A DNA stretch of 19,885 bases from an uncultured Oscillospiraceae bacterium (GTDB lineage Bacteria; Bacillota; Clostridia; Oscillospirales; Ruminococcaceae), in the NCBI GenBank assembly GCA_910589145.1, contig CAJUSD010000047.1, forward strand, positions 1 through 19,885. Direction: 5' to 3'. Of this stretch, positions 6,844 to 15,408 are shown piece after piece. Position numbers and translations under genes: made by a program. The first letter of the stretch is position 1. The number at the start of each line of letters is the position of its first letter. The notes beneath the pieces are model-generated. The model did no database searches, had not been told where the DNA came from, and saw nothing but the letters and a program-made list of their open reading frames with translations.

Positions 6844-8118
6844 TTATTGAACGTATTCAAATTCAATGTCAAGGATACTTACTGTATCACCTTCTTGGAT
6901 TCCCGCTTCTTCCAGCTTGGCAATAATTCCGGTATCCCTTAATACTCTCTGGAAATATTGAAGCGATTCCTCGTCATCCAAATCCACCATTCCAAAAGCC
7001 TCCATCAGCCATGAACCTTCTACAATATAGACCCCCTCTTCTGCTCGGACGGTAAAATCCCGCTTTCCTTTTTTAGTAGGCGTCTCTGTAGAAACAGCAG
7101 CTTCAGGTTCATACTCACGAATAGGAGGCAGCTCTGCAAGTTTCACAGCAACACTGCGAATGAATTCGTCTATCCCCTGATGGGTGGCAGCAGAAATTGG
7201 AAAGAATGAATACCCCTGTTTTTCCACTTCCTGCCGGAAAGTTTCAATCTGTTCCGGGGAAGCCAGATCGCATTTATTTCCCGCAACAATCTGGGGTCTT
7301 TGGGAAAGCTCCTCGCTGAAGTTGTGCAGTTCCCGGTTAATAGCGGCAAAGTCTTGTATAGGGTCGCGGCCTTCGCAGCCAGATACATCCACCACATGAA
7401 CCAGCAGACGGCAGCGCTCCACATGGCGAAGGAACTCATGGCCAAGGCCAACCCCTTCGCTTGCGCCTTCAATTAATCCGGGAATATCTGCCATAACAAA
7501 GGAAGTATCTGAATCCAGACGCACCACGCCAAGAACCGGCGTAAGGGTAGTAAAAGGATAGTTTGCAATTACAGGTTTTGCAGCACTGACAACAGAAATC
7601 AGAGTAGACTTACCTACATTTGGGAATCCCACCAATCCCACATCTGCTAAAAGCTTTAGTTCTAAAGTAACTTCAAAAGATTCGCCAGCGGCACCAGCCT
7701 TCGCAAAACGCGGAATTTGGCGCGTTGCAGTTGCAAAATGAGAATTTCCCCATCCGCCATTACCGCCTTGAGCCAGCACAACTGGATTGACGCTGGAGAT
7801 ATCTGCCATAATACGCCCGGTTTCAGCGTCTTTTACGAGGGTTCCCTTTGGTACCCGTATGACCAGATCAGGTGCACTTTTTCCAGTACAGCGTTTGCCG
7901 CTTCCGTTTTGGCCGTTTTGTGCAGCATATTTCTTTTTATATTTAAAATCAATGAGTGAGGAAAGGTTGGTATCTGCCTGAAAGACAATGTTTCCTCCCT
8001 TGCCTCCGTCGCCTCCATCTGGTCCTCCGGCTGCGATATATTTTTCACGATGGAAGGAAACAGCCCCATTACCCCCATCTCCTGCTTTGATGCGTATTTT
8101 GGCCACATCTACAAACAT
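6844..8118 (-). CDS. obg: GTPase Obg (ribosome assembly, CgtA)
   Basis: 424 residues from ATG 8118, chosen because the Obg domain begins at once (MFVDVAKIRIKAGDGGNG) and GAGAGG lies 10 nt upstream; a frame extension to 8169 adds nothing conserved. Obg is a ribosome-associated GTPase needed for 50S assembly and stress control. The Gly-rich N-terminal Obg fold spans about 1-157. The G domain has G1 GFPNVGKST at 164-172, G3 DIPGLIEGAS at 211-220 and G4 NKCD at 281-284. The C-terminal OCT domain lies at about 355-424. All motifs are intact. It heads the minus-strand operon obg-mrnC-dehydrogenase. Confidence 0.97.
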   Translation of the reverse strand: MFVDVAKIRIKAGDGGNGAVSFHREKYIAAGGPDGGDGGKGGNIVFQADTNLSSLIDFKYKKKYAAQNGQNGSGKRCTGKSAPDLVIRVPKGTLVKDAETGRIMADISSVNPVVLAQGGNGGWGNSHFATATRQIPRFAKAGAAGESFEVTLELKLLADVGLVGFPNVGKSTLISVVSAAKPVIANYPFTTLTPVLGVVRLDSDTSFVMADIPGLIEGASEGVGLGHEFLRHVERCRLLVHVVDVSGCEGRDPIQDFAAINRELHNFSEELSQRPQIVAGNKCDLASPEQIETFRQEVEKQGYSFFPISAATHQGIDEFIRSVAVKLAELPPIREYEPEAAVSTETPTKKGKRDFTVRAEEGVYIVEGSWLMEAFGMVDLDDEESLQYFQRVLRDTGIIAKLEEAGIQEGDTVSILDIEFEYVQ

Positions 8119-8491
8119 GGTTTCAATTCCTCTCTTTTCGTATAAGTTTATTTTACCTTTGTTTGACAAGGGCTAACACGCCCAAAAGCACTCTTGGAGC
8201 CATTTTTTACTTTGCTCTATCGGCACTCTGCTTTTCTGGCCCCAAAAACCATATTTCCCCTTGCCAAGCAAAGGCATCTTTTCAGCTTTAAAGAAGCACT
8301 GATTAAATCTGTATGCCTGGATTTAATCAGTGCTTTCTTAAAATTTAATAGAGACAGTCAGTTGGTATCCTTTTTATGATACACCCTCTCAGTTATATTA
8401 TATACCTATCTTCCCGGATATTCAACTTTCATTCCCTATTGTTTCAATTCATCGCAGTAAGAAATAAAAGAGCTTTTCACTTTATATATTG
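8119..8491. other. Intergenic region between trkH and obg
   Basis: 373 bp without a convincing gene. It holds the hairpin at 8294-8335. A weak minus-strand promoter may lie near 8140-8170 (TTGTCA, then TTATAC about 18 bp on) for obg, but its match is poor. The rest is AT-rich and shows nothing I can assign. Confidence 0.6.
8294..8335 (-). terminator. Hairpin terminator downstream of trkH
   Basis: Perfect 16-bp arms, AAGCACTGATTAAATC at 8294-8309 and its complement at 8320-8335, around a 10-nt loop. In the minus direction it follows the trkH stop by about 155 bp and is followed by TCTTT. The U-tract is short, so strength is uncertain, but it is the only terminator-like structure between trkA-trkH and obg. 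Confidence 0.65.
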
Positions 8492-9982
8492 TTATAAATT
8501 GGGCGTATCAAATTGTGACGGCTTCCGATATAAACCGCGTTTATTCCATGCTGCAGGTGCGATCAGCATTAGAAAAGGCACAATCTCCAGCCTTCCCAGC
8601 AGCATATCAAAACAAAGAACAACTTTTGACAAGGGATTAAAATCAGCGAAACTTCCCATTGGCCCACATACACCAAATCCCGGACCGATATTATTTAAGC
8701 AGGAAACAACAGCAGAAAAAGTCGCTTCCACTCCAAACTGATTTGTTGAAACCGCCAGCATGGAAGCCAGCGCAATAAACAGATAGTAAGACAAATACAT
8801 CCATATTCCCTGCATTGTTTCATCGTTGACCATTTTTCCGTCCATACGTACAACGGTAATCTCACGGGGGTTGACGGTATGTTTCCGTTCTCTGCGGGCA
8901 GCCTTTGCCATTAAAAGGATACGGGAAACCTTCATCCCGCCCCCGGTAGAGCCTGCGGAAGCACCAATAAACATAAGCGTTAAAATAATCCATTTTGAAA
9001 ATTCCGGCCATAAATCAAAATTTGTAGTTGCAAAACCGGTAGTTGTCATAATAGATGAGACCTGGAAAGCAGCCTGCTGAACTGCCTGTCCCATTGTTGG
9101 GAAAAGCGAACGGACATTAAAGGCAATCAAAGCAGTCGCCGCAGTTTGAATAAGCAGATAGAGCCATAATTCCTCATTTCGCAGGGCATTTTTTATTTTG
9201 CCCATAACGAGAAGATAATAAACGCTGAAGTTCACACCAAAAAGCGTCATAAAAACAGTTACAACAATTTGTATGTAAGTAGAATATCCGCCCATACTGT
9301 CTCCCCGGATAGCAAAGCCCCCTGTACCAGCTGTACCAAAAACAGTAGTAATATTATCAAACCAAGGCATGCCTCCTAAAGCCAGAAGGATGAATTGGAG
9401 GACAGAAAGTCCAATATACATTCCATATAAAATTTTAGCGGAAGAATGGGTTTTAGGGACTAGCTTGCTGACTTCAGGGCCAGGGCTTTCAGCCCGCAGA
9501 AGATAGACGCTTTGGCCGGAGCCTTTGGACATAGGATGGACAGCCAAAACAAACACCAAAACACCCATACCTCCCAGCCAGTGGGTAAAGCTGCGCCAAT
9601 AAAGCAGTCCGTTAGGAAGGGCTTCAACATCTGTCAAGATGCTTGCACCAGTAGTTGTAAAACCAGAAATCGTTTCAAAGACACAATCCAAAAAATTAGG
9701 GATTGCACCGCTGAGGAAAAACGGGAGAGCACCAAAAATAGAAATCATAAGCCAGGTCAATGCCACCGCTACAAATCCTTCTCTGGCATAATAAGGATTT
9801 TTGCCAGGCTTTGGCTGAAGGAGAAGCACTCCCACAGCAGCAGTTAAAAGAGCACTGATAATAATTGGTCCGATCACATCCGTTTCCCCATAATATAGGG
9901 AAACCAAACACGCTGGAAAAAGAAAAACCGCCTCGATACACAAAATACGGCCAATTACATTTGCAATCATTTTGTAATTCAT
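8492..9982 (-). CDS. trkH: Trk potassium uptake protein, membrane subunit TrkH
   Basis: 496 residues from ATG 9982 (GAAAGG upstream; an extension to 10009 has no ribosome binding site). TrkH/KtrB proteins are K+-translocating membrane subunits built from four pore-loop repeats. The four selectivity-filter regions are visible: SGFTTTGAS at 106-114, TAGTGGF at 217-223, MTTTGFATT at 312-320 and NNIGPGFG at 430-437, each with the filter glycine between hydrophobic segments. The flexible Gly-rich gate loop GASAGSTGGGM is at 340-350. Roughly ten transmembrane helices are expected. It lies 81 bp downstream of trkA on the same strand; the gap holds a GC-rich inverted repeat. The two products form the ion channel and its nucleotide-gated regulator. 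Confidence 0.95.
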   Translation of the reverse strand: MNYKMIANVIGRILCIEAVFLFPACLVSLYYGETDVIGPIIISALLTAAVGVLLLQPKPGKNPYYAREGFVAVALTWLMISIFGALPFFLSGAIPNFLDCVFETISGFTTTGASILTDVEALPNGLLYWRSFTHWLGGMGVLVFVLAVHPMSKGSGQSVYLLRAESPGPEVSKLVPKTHSSAKILYGMYIGLSVLQFILLALGGMPWFDNITTVFGTAGTGGFAIRGDSMGGYSTYIQIVVTVFMTLFGVNFSVYYLLVMGKIKNALRNEELWLYLLIQTAATALIAFNVRSLFPTMGQAVQQAAFQVSSIMTTTGFATTNFDLWPEFSKWIILTLMFIGASAGSTGGGMKVSRILLMAKAARRERKHTVNPREITVVRMDGKMVNDETMQGIWMYLSYYLFIALASMLAVSTNQFGVEATFSAVVSCLNNIGPGFGVCGPMGSFADFNPLSKVVLCFDMLLGRLEIVPFLMLIAPAAWNKRGLYRKPSQFDTPNL

Positions 9983-10010
9983 GGAGAATCCTTTCAAGGT
10001 TTGCCGCAAT

Positions 10011-10052
10011 GTCCCGCCTCAAAAGGGAGAGCGGCCGTAAAGCCGGCGGGAC
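10011..10052. repeat. GC-rich inverted repeat between trkA and trkH
   Basis: GTCCCGCC at 10011-10018 pairs perfectly with GGCGGGAC at 10045-10052, with CGGCCG palindromic material inside. No T-run follows on the minus strand. It may stabilise or partly attenuate the trkA-trkH transcript and thus set the subunit ratio. Confidence 0.55.
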
Positions 10053-10063
10053 GGAACCTACAA

Positions 10064-11422
10064 TTACTGTTTAAAAATCTCATTCAGACTGGAATATGCT
10101 TCGTCCGATTTTGCCACAACGATAACACTGTCCCCTGCCCGGAGAGAATCGCTGCCTTTTGGAATAATAATTTTCCCCTTATGATGGATACATGCAACCA
10201 AAATCCCAGGTTTGATAGAGAGGTCTTTCAATGGTACATTTAAATATGGGGCATTATTAGGAACAGAAAATTCCAAAGCTTCTACCTTTTCATTTACAAT
10301 GCGGTGCAGCGTCAGAACAGAACTGTCTGAAGTATTGTCCATAGCACGGACATATCGGACAATCTCATTACAGGAGATGCTTTTGGGACTGACAATGGTA
10401 TTGACTCCCATTTTTAAGGCAAGATCATTATATTCTATACGATTGATCTTTGTAATAACCTTATAAACACCAAACCGGTTCGCATACATAGAAAGTACGA
10501 TATTTACCTCGTCAATATCGGTAAGCGTTACAACCGCATCTGCTTCTGCCAACCCTTCGCTAATTAATGTTTCCGGCTGGGTTCCGTCAGCATGAACAAC
10601 CCGCGCATGGGGAAGGGACGCCGCCAACTCTTTACAGCGTTCTTCATCTATTTCCAGAATTTTAACTGCACATTCCCCTTTCAGCGCCGTTGCCAGATAA
10701 AATGCAATCCGGCTTCCCCCTATTAAAATGACACTGCGGATTTTCCGGTCAATAATATTCATTTTCTGCACCAGCGCTGCCATGTTTCTGGAAGATCCGG
10801 TTACATATATATTGTCATTTGCACACAATTGAAAATTACCAGAGGGAATAATAACATTATCCCCACGTTCTACCGCGCAGATTAATACCTGTATTTTGGT
10901 TAGCTGCATCAGCTCGTAAAGCTTCCGTCCGCATAAAAAACTGTCTGGGGACAGTTTCAGCTCTATAATTTCCGCACGTCCCCTTGCAAATCGATCCCGT
11001 TTTAAAGCAGCCGGGAAACGAAGAAGGTTCAAAATTTCCATTGCAGCTGTATATTCCGGATTAATGGTCATACTTAACCCCAAGTCATCCTTGAGGAACG
11101 GAAGCTGCTCGGTATATTCCGGGCTGCGAACCCGTGCTATTGTACGCGGTACGCCAAGTTTACGGGAAAGGATGCAACACAATAGATTTACTTCATCCGC
11201 AGAGGTTGCTGCTATCATCAGATCAGACCGGCCTACATCAGCTTCCCTCTGAGCCGTCAGGGTTGCTCCATTTCCATGAATGGTTAATACGTCGTATTGA
11301 TTTGCCGCTTCCTGTAGTACGCGTTTATTTTGATCAATTACAACCAGATCATGTCCTTCTTTCGATAAGCGCTCGGTTAGTGTCACGCCTACCTTGCCAT
11401 CTCCTATGATGACGATTCGCAT
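10064..11422 (-). CDS. trkA: Trk potassium uptake regulator TrkA
   Basis: 452 residues from ATG 11422; full-length TrkA is about 458, and the Rossmann motif begins directly at this Met with GAGGG 8 nt upstream, so an extension to 11524 is rejected. TrkA is the cytosolic ring that binds NAD(H) or adenine nucleotides and gates TrkH. There are two tandem RCK modules. The first RCK_N has IVIIGDGKVG at 3-12 and an acidic residue ending the second strand (VVID). RCK_C follows at about 150-220. The second RCK_N has VILIGGSRIA at 231-240 and LEIDEER, and the last RCK_C lies at about 375-450 (LKDLSIKPGILVACI). It is the first gene of the trkA-trkH pair, with a probable promoter at 11541-11569. Confidence 0.95.
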   Translation of the reverse strand: MRIVIIGDGKVGVTLTERLSKEGHDLVVIDQNKRVLQEAANQYDVLTIHGNGATLTAQREADVGRSDLMIAATSADEVNLLCCILSRKLGVPRTIARVRSPEYTEQLPFLKDDLGLSMTINPEYTAAMEILNLLRFPAALKRDRFARGRAEIIELKLSPDSFLCGRKLYELMQLTKIQVLICAVERGDNVIIPSGNFQLCANDNIYVTGSSRNMAALVQKMNIIDRKIRSVILIGGSRIAFYLATALKGECAVKILEIDEERCKELAASLPHARVVHADGTQPETLISEGLAEADAVVTLTDIDEVNIVLSMYANRFGVYKVITKINRIEYNDLALKMGVNTIVSPKSISCNEIVRYVRAMDNTSDSSVLTLHRIVNEKVEALEFSVPNNAPYLNVPLKDLSIKPGILVACIHHKGKIIIPKGSDSLRAGDSVIVVAKSDEAYSSLNEIFKQ

Positions 11423-11540
11423 TTTTTGGTCCCTCGTTTCAAGTCTTTTTATGCTTGGCAGTTGTACAAATGCCTCTGCCAAAACAAATAGCATGCTCTT
11501 TTCCTTTGTCGAACTCGCTTTCATTATGGGTACAGCCTTA

Positions 11541-11569
11541 ATCTTATCATGTTGGACTTAGAATTACAA
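11541..11569 (-). promoter_or_regulatory. Probable trkA-trkH promoter
   Basis: On the minus strand TTGTAA (11564-11569) and TAAGAT (11541-11546) are 17 bp apart, about 120 bp before the trkA ATG. Each hexamer matches consensus at four of six positions, so this is a moderate candidate. Confidence 0.45.
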
Positions 11570-11648
11570 GTATGTTTTTAGCAGCAGATGAAACTTTATC
11601 TTGATGTTTCCCCTTTACTATGGTACATTTAAAAGGAATGGGGATTAA

Positions 11649-11808
11649 GAGCCTGTCACAAAATAACCCGCACCCATCCTGCTTGCAGATTTTCCGCCAA
11701 ACTGCGTTGAATTTCCTTGCCGGGCGACAGCCCGCCTGCGGAAAATCGACTTGTTTGGCAAAAAATCTGACTGCACAGTCTGGACACGTCTCATTCTGGG
11801 ATAGGTTC
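11649..11808. mobile_element. MITE-like element 2
   Basis: A 160-bp element with ends GAGCCTGTC and ATAGGTTC. The 16-bp terminal inverted repeats match at 12 positions, and TAA flanks both sides (11646-11648, 11809-11811). It shares end sequences and flanking TAA with the element at 4583-4671. The interior has its own stem, GATTTTCCGC at 11688-11697 with GCGGAAAATC at 11738-11747, around a smaller GGGC/GCCC stem. No transposase is encoded. Its right edge coincides with the stop codon of the creatininase-family gene. Confidence 0.6.
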
Positions 11809-12563
11809 TAAAGTTCCACTTTTTCAAAGGCTTGAATAAATCTGATAAAATATTCTGTAGTTGTTTTTAGCATTTCTCTCCCCCATTCCGGGGCAGCGGT
11901 TTTAGGATGATCCTTTCCGTACCATCCTGCCTGGGAAAATTTTTCTGTTGTTCTTATAACAGGGATTGCCACCTCTTCAAAGCCGACAGTTCCACCATGA
12001 ATAAAACTCAATCCCGGCCCAAGGTCTTTGGGAGTAAATTCAATTAAATTCTCCATATGAACATCTTGAGGCCAAATAGCCATCATTGCTGCCGTTTCTT
12101 CTCCTGCTCCATGTCCGCCTTTCCAGGCAGGATTCAGTTCCCCTGCAACTGTCCACCAATTTAACTGGGCAGAAATCCCTCCTTTTTCACTGATTTCCTG
12201 CCCAACCTGACTAAGGGCAGGATTATTTCCGCCGTGGCCATTTAAAAAAATAAATTTTCTGGCACCATATTGAAACAAATCCCCACAGACTTTCGACAAA
12301 ACCATATGTAATCCATCTACTCCTATGGAAAGGGTTCCGGGAAATGTCCTGTGAAGGTCTGCCGCTCCAAAAGGCATTGCAGGCGCGATTAAAATGTCAA
12401 GCGTTTTGTCAATCTCCCCTGCAATATAATCTGGTACAAGCATATCGGTTCCCAGCGCCAGATGGGAGCCATGGTTTTCAATGCTCCCAATGGGGAGCAT
12501 AACAATATCACTGCATTTAAAATAATTTTGAACTTCCAGCCATGAACTATGTTCTAATCTCAT
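11808..12563 (-). CDS. Creatininase / creatinine amidohydrolase family metal-dependent hydrolase
   Basis: 251 residues from ATG 12563 (AAAGGA 8 nt upstream; an extension to 12599 lacks support). The family opens cyclic amides or related C-N bonds with two metal ions; known members include creatininase, ArfB (FAPy deformylase/hydrolase) and the mycofactocin peptidase MftE. Metal-ligand motifs are intact: LPIGSIENHGSHLALGTD at 23-40 (Glu29, His31, Asp40), FLNGHGGN at 107-113 (His110) and GHGAGEETAAM at 150-160 (His151, Glu155/156). No mycofactocin or flavin genes are nearby, so the substrate is open. The TAG stop (11808-11810) is shared with the edge of the MITE-like element, so insertion may have trimmed or altered the C-terminus. 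It has its own promoter and is divergent from the DUF402 gene. Confidence 0.85.
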   Translation of the reverse strand: MRLEHSSWLEVQNYFKCSDIVMLPIGSIENHGSHLALGTDMLVPDYIAGEIDKTLDILIAPAMPFGAADLHRTFPGTLSIGVDGLHMVLSKVCGDLFQYGARKFIFLNGHGGNNPALSQVGQEISEKGGISAQLNWWTVAGELNPAWKGGHGAGEETAAMMAIWPQDVHMENLIEFTPKDLGPGLSFIHGGTVGFEEVAIPVIRTTEKFSQAGWYGKDHPKTAAPEWGREMLKTTTEYFIRFIQAFEKVEL

Positions 12564-12651
12564 GAGAATTTCCTTTCTGCTGCTTAAAATTGACAGCACA
12601 CAGCAACCTGCAACGAGGTAAATTTAAATCCGTCTTAAAAGCCCACGTTAA

Positions 12652-12680
12652 AGTATAGCATCCAATGTTAAAAATAGCAA
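12652..12680 (-). promoter_or_regulatory. Probable promoter of the creatininase-family gene
   Basis: On the minus strand TTGCTA (12675-12680) is followed after 17 bp by TATACT (12652-12657), about 88 bp before the ATG at 12563. The spacing is optimal and the -10 good; the -35 matches at four of six positions. Confidence 0.5.
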
Positions 12681-12711
12681 TCCGTTCAATATGATGAAAA
12701 GGGGCGTTTCT

Positions 12712-13245
12712 ATGAAACGAAAAAGCCTGTCCTATCAAGCCTGGAGCTGCATCACGCGCAAAAACCAGCAAATCCGTCAAATACATGTCCAGACGTTCAG
12801 TGGATATATAAGCCTCATTCAAATACAGGAAGTTTCTGAACCACAGATATGGAACTTCAAAGGGGAAGAAATTATAGTCTGCCAGGAGGGATATCAGTGG
12901 CTTTCTATTCTGCCTGCTGACGGCAGTTATTGCATTACTGCCATGTTTAATCAACACCGCCAAATCGTTTTATGGTATATCGACATGATAGCTGCTCAGG
13001 GGACAGATACAGAGGGAATTCCATGGTTTGACGATTTATACTTAGATCTGATTGTCCGGCCGGATGGAACCATTTTGGAAGACGATCGGGACGAGTTAGA
13101 GGAAGCTTTGCGCCAAGGCGATATTACCTGGCAGCAATTTGAGCTTGCAGATCGGACATGCAGAAATTTAAAAGAAGGACTGCTTTCCGATTTGGAATCT
13201 TTCCAGTCGTTTACATATCAATGCAAATCATTTATTATAGAATAG
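12712..13245 (+). CDS. DUF402 domain protein (nucleoside tri-/diphosphatase-like)
   Basis: 177 residues from ATG 12712, chosen for AAGGGG 8 nt upstream; an in-frame ATG at 12691 lacks a site. The DUF402/FomD-like fold is visible as WYIDMI at 88-93, the acidic PWFDDLYLDLIV at 104-115 and RPDGTILEDDRDELEEAL at about 116-133, where acidic residues bind divalent metal in characterised members. Staphylococcal and streptococcal relatives hydrolyse nucleoside tri- and diphosphates, so that activity is likely but unproven here. The stop lies 15 bp before the ATG of the FAD dehydrogenase gene, indicating cotranscription. Confidence 0.8.
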   Translation: MKRKSLSYQAWSCITRKNQQIRQIHVQTFSGYISLIQIQEVSEPQIWNFKGEEIIVCQEGYQWLSILPADGSYCITAMFNQHRQIVLWYIDMIAAQGTDTEGIPWFDDLYLDLIVRPDGTILEDDRDELEEALRQGDITWQQFELADRTCRNLKEGLLSDLESFQSFTYQCKSFIIE

Positions 13246-13260
13246 GAAGGTTTGCCGAAT

Positions 13261-14880
13261 ATGCCGCTTCTGATATCGAATTTATCCGTTCCATTTGACC
13301 AACCGGTAGAGGATGTTTATACCCTCGCCAGAGAAAAAGCCAAAATCTCCAAAGCGGTTCCAGCCAAATGCTACATTGCAAAAACCTCTTTGGATGCACG
13401 CAAACAGGCACAAAAGGGAATCCGTCGGGTTTACACAATTGGTATTGAACTTGCCTCCCCTATTTTGGAGGAAGAAGCGGCTTCCCGCTGCGGCTCTACT
13501 GTTCGATATCGTCCACCGCTGCAGCCCCTTCATCCTGTTCATGGAAAGGAAAAACGAAAAGGCCGGCCGGTCATAATTGGCTTTGGTCCTGGGGGTATGT
13601 TTGCAGCGCTTTTGCTGGCGCGGGAGGGATATCAGCCAATTGTTTTAGAGCGAGGCGAACCCCTTTCCAAACGGATTGGGGCAGTTGAACGCTATTGGAA
13701 AACAGGGATTCTGGCTCCTGAATCCAACGTCCAGTTCGGAGAAGGCGGAGCGGGCACGTTTTCTGACGGCAAACTGACTACGCGGATTGGAGATAACCGC
13801 TGTGAATACGTTTTAAGGGAATTTTACAAGTATGGAGCGCCAGAGGAAATCCTTCAGCTGGCCAAGCCCCATATTGGCACAGATCGTTTACGAAAAGTAG
13901 TAACAGCTATTCGGGAGGAAATCCTTCACCTGGGCGGTGAAATCCGCTTTCAAACCCAACTAACCGGAATTCGGGCCAATGCTGCCGGGCTGTCATGTCT
14001 TGAAACAAATTCTGGTCTGCTGGAAACAAACGCGGCAATATTGGCAATCGGACATAGTGCAAGGGATACATTCCAAATGTTAGCGGAACAGGAAATCCCA
14101 ATGGAGAAAAAACCGTTTTCTGTAGGTGTTCGGGTGGAACAGCTTCAATCCGTGATTGATAAGGGATTATATGGCGAGTTTGCCGGAAGCCCCTTGCTGC
14201 CCAAAGGGGAATATCAATTTTCCTGGAGGCAGGGACAGGAGGCGGTTTATACTTTTTGTATGTGTCCAGGCGGATTTGTTGTTCCTGCCGCCTCAGAGCT
14301 GGAAAGTATTACGACAAACGGCATGAGCGAATTCGCCCGGAACCAGTTAAATGCAAACAGCGCCCTTGTTGTATCTGTAACGCCGGAACAGGTTGGAACA
14401 GGTATTTTGGACGGGGTTGCTTTTCAACGGAATTTAGAGGAAACTGCCTTTTGTTTAGGCGGCAGCAATGGAATGGCTCCTGGTCAGGATGCTGTACGTT
14501 TCCTAAATGGAAAGGCAGGGATGAACAGCAGCAATGCAGTTTTGCCTTCCTATTCCCTTGGTGTGAAGGATGCGGATTTTTCTCAGGTATTTGACAGGAG
14601 AATCTGCAAATTATTAAGGGAAGGGTTAGAGAGATTTGAAAGACAGACAGCGGGCTTTACCGGTGGAAAAAACGGAAATCCGTCAGCGGTTATGACCGGG
14701 GTGGAAACACGTACTTCCAGTCCAGTAAGGATTTTGAGAGGAGAGGATTTCCAATCAATTGGGATGAAAGGATTATATCCTTGTGGGGAAGGTGCAGGCT
14801 ATGCCGGGGGAATTATGAGTGCAGCAGTTGACGGATTGCGGATTGCAGAAGCTGTAATATCCCGTTTTTCAGAAAAATAA
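13261..14880 (+). CDS. FAD-dependent dehydrogenase, uncharacterised (COG2509-like)
   Basis: 539 residues from ATG 13261 with GGAAGG 10 nt upstream; a TTG at 13252 is too close to that site. An N-terminal domain of about 100 residues (typical of this group, ending near HGKEKRKG) precedes a Rossmann FAD site: PVIIGFGPGGMFAALLLAREG with GxGxxG at 107-112 and Glu130 ending the second strand. FGEGGAGTFSDGKLTTR at 159-175 is the hallmark of this group. A C-terminal FAD contact, GLYPCGEGAGYAGGI, lies near the end. The reaction is unknown; relatives are annotated only as NAD(P)/FAD-dependent oxidoreductases. It is the second gene after DUF402, and a structured repeat lies 28 bp downstream. Confidence 0.85.
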   Translation: MPLLISNLSVPFDQPVEDVYTLAREKAKISKAVPAKCYIAKTSLDARKQAQKGIRRVYTIGIELASPILEEEAASRCGSTVRYRPPLQPLHPVHGKEKRKGRPVIIGFGPGGMFAALLLAREGYQPIVLERGEPLSKRIGAVERYWKTGILAPESNVQFGEGGAGTFSDGKLTTRIGDNRCEYVLREFYKYGAPEEILQLAKPHIGTDRLRKVVTAIREEILHLGGEIRFQTQLTGIRANAAGLSCLETNSGLLETNAAILAIGHSARDTFQMLAEQEIPMEKKPFSVGVRVEQLQSVIDKGLYGEFAGSPLLPKGEYQFSWRQGQEAVYTFCMCPGGFVVPAASELESITTNGMSEFARNQLNANSALVVSVTPEQVGTGILDGVAFQRNLEETAFCLGGSNGMAPGQDAVRFLNGKAGMNSSNAVLPSYSLGVKDADFSQVFDRRICKLLREGLERFERQTAGFTGGKNGNPSAVMTGVETRTSSPVRILRGEDFQSIGMKGLYPCGEGAGYAGGIMSAAVDGLRIAEAVISRFSEK

Positions 14881-14908
14881 GTTGGTACTGCCTACAGCAG
14901 ATTAAAAA

Positions 14909-14984
14909 GGGTTGTGCAGCGGAGCTGCACTTCTGAAAAGCTCCCTGGCCGCGCCCGCAAGCGCGGAATTCCCCTGCACAACCC
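14909..14984. repeat. Dispersed structured repeat, copy B (nested hairpin)
   Basis: GGGTTGTGCAG (14909-14919) pairs perfectly with CTGCACAACCC (14974-14984). Nested inside are a GCAGCGGAGCTGC stem (14916-14928) and the 41 bp (14934-14974) that match copy A in inverted orientation at 35 positions. It follows the FAD dehydrogenase stop by 28 bp and may end its transcript, though no T-run is present. Confidence 0.7.
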
Positions 14985-15113
14985 CCAAAAATAGAAAAGA
15001 TCTCCCTAAAAAAGTATCATAAAAAGCCCGTTTGCAAAAGCAAAATCCCTTAGAGGAAGAACAAATTCAGACTTTGTAAAACATTGCAAAGGGACATGAG
15101 AGCGCTTTTTGAC

Positions 15114-15259
15114 CTAGCGAATTAGAATTTGCGAACCATTATCATTTAGTTAAAGCGAATGGATTAGCTCTAAGTTTCCAGACCGCCCGCATAAATCCGA
15201 AGCTGGAAACTAACCTTTCCTGAACTGAGTGGCAATGTCCGCGAATTAGAATTCGCTAG
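15114..15259. repeat. Small inverted-repeat element upstream of tRNA-Ser
   Basis: The ends carry a perfect 10-bp inverted repeat, CTAGCGAATT (15114-15123) and AATTCGCTAG (15250-15259), extendable imperfectly to about 21 bp. GCGAATTAGAATT(T/C)GC appears at both ends (15117-15132 and 15241-15256). Inside, GTTTCCAG (15174-15181) pairs with CTGGAAAC (15203-15210). It codes for nothing and could be a MITE or a structured RNA. The rest of the gap 14881-15408 shows only copy B of the dispersed repeat and the tRNA promoter. Confidence 0.45.
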
Positions 15260-15335
15260 ATTAAAAAGCCCTTTTATTCCCCACTGCAATGTTAGATTAA
15301 AAGAAAATTTGCCTATCCAAAATCCCTAAAAAGTC

Positions 15336-15364
15336 TTGAATTTTACAGGAGGATTTGTTATAAT
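15336..15364 (+). promoter_or_regulatory. tRNA-Ser promoter
   Basis: TTGAAT (15336-15341), a 17-bp spacer and a perfect TATAAT (15359-15364) lie 45 bp before the tRNA. The leader contains a perfect 8-bp hairpin (15375-15382 with 15386-15393, 3-nt loop), probably removed during 5' processing. Confidence 0.75.
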
Positions 15365-15408
15365 AAAAAGCGGAGTTTGTTTTTGAAACAAACGTCTATT
15401 ATATTTAC

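Noticed and set aside
13252..13260. TTG start for the FAD dehydrogenase
   Set aside because: It lies one base after the GGAAGG site, too close for initiation; ATG 13261 has normal spacing.
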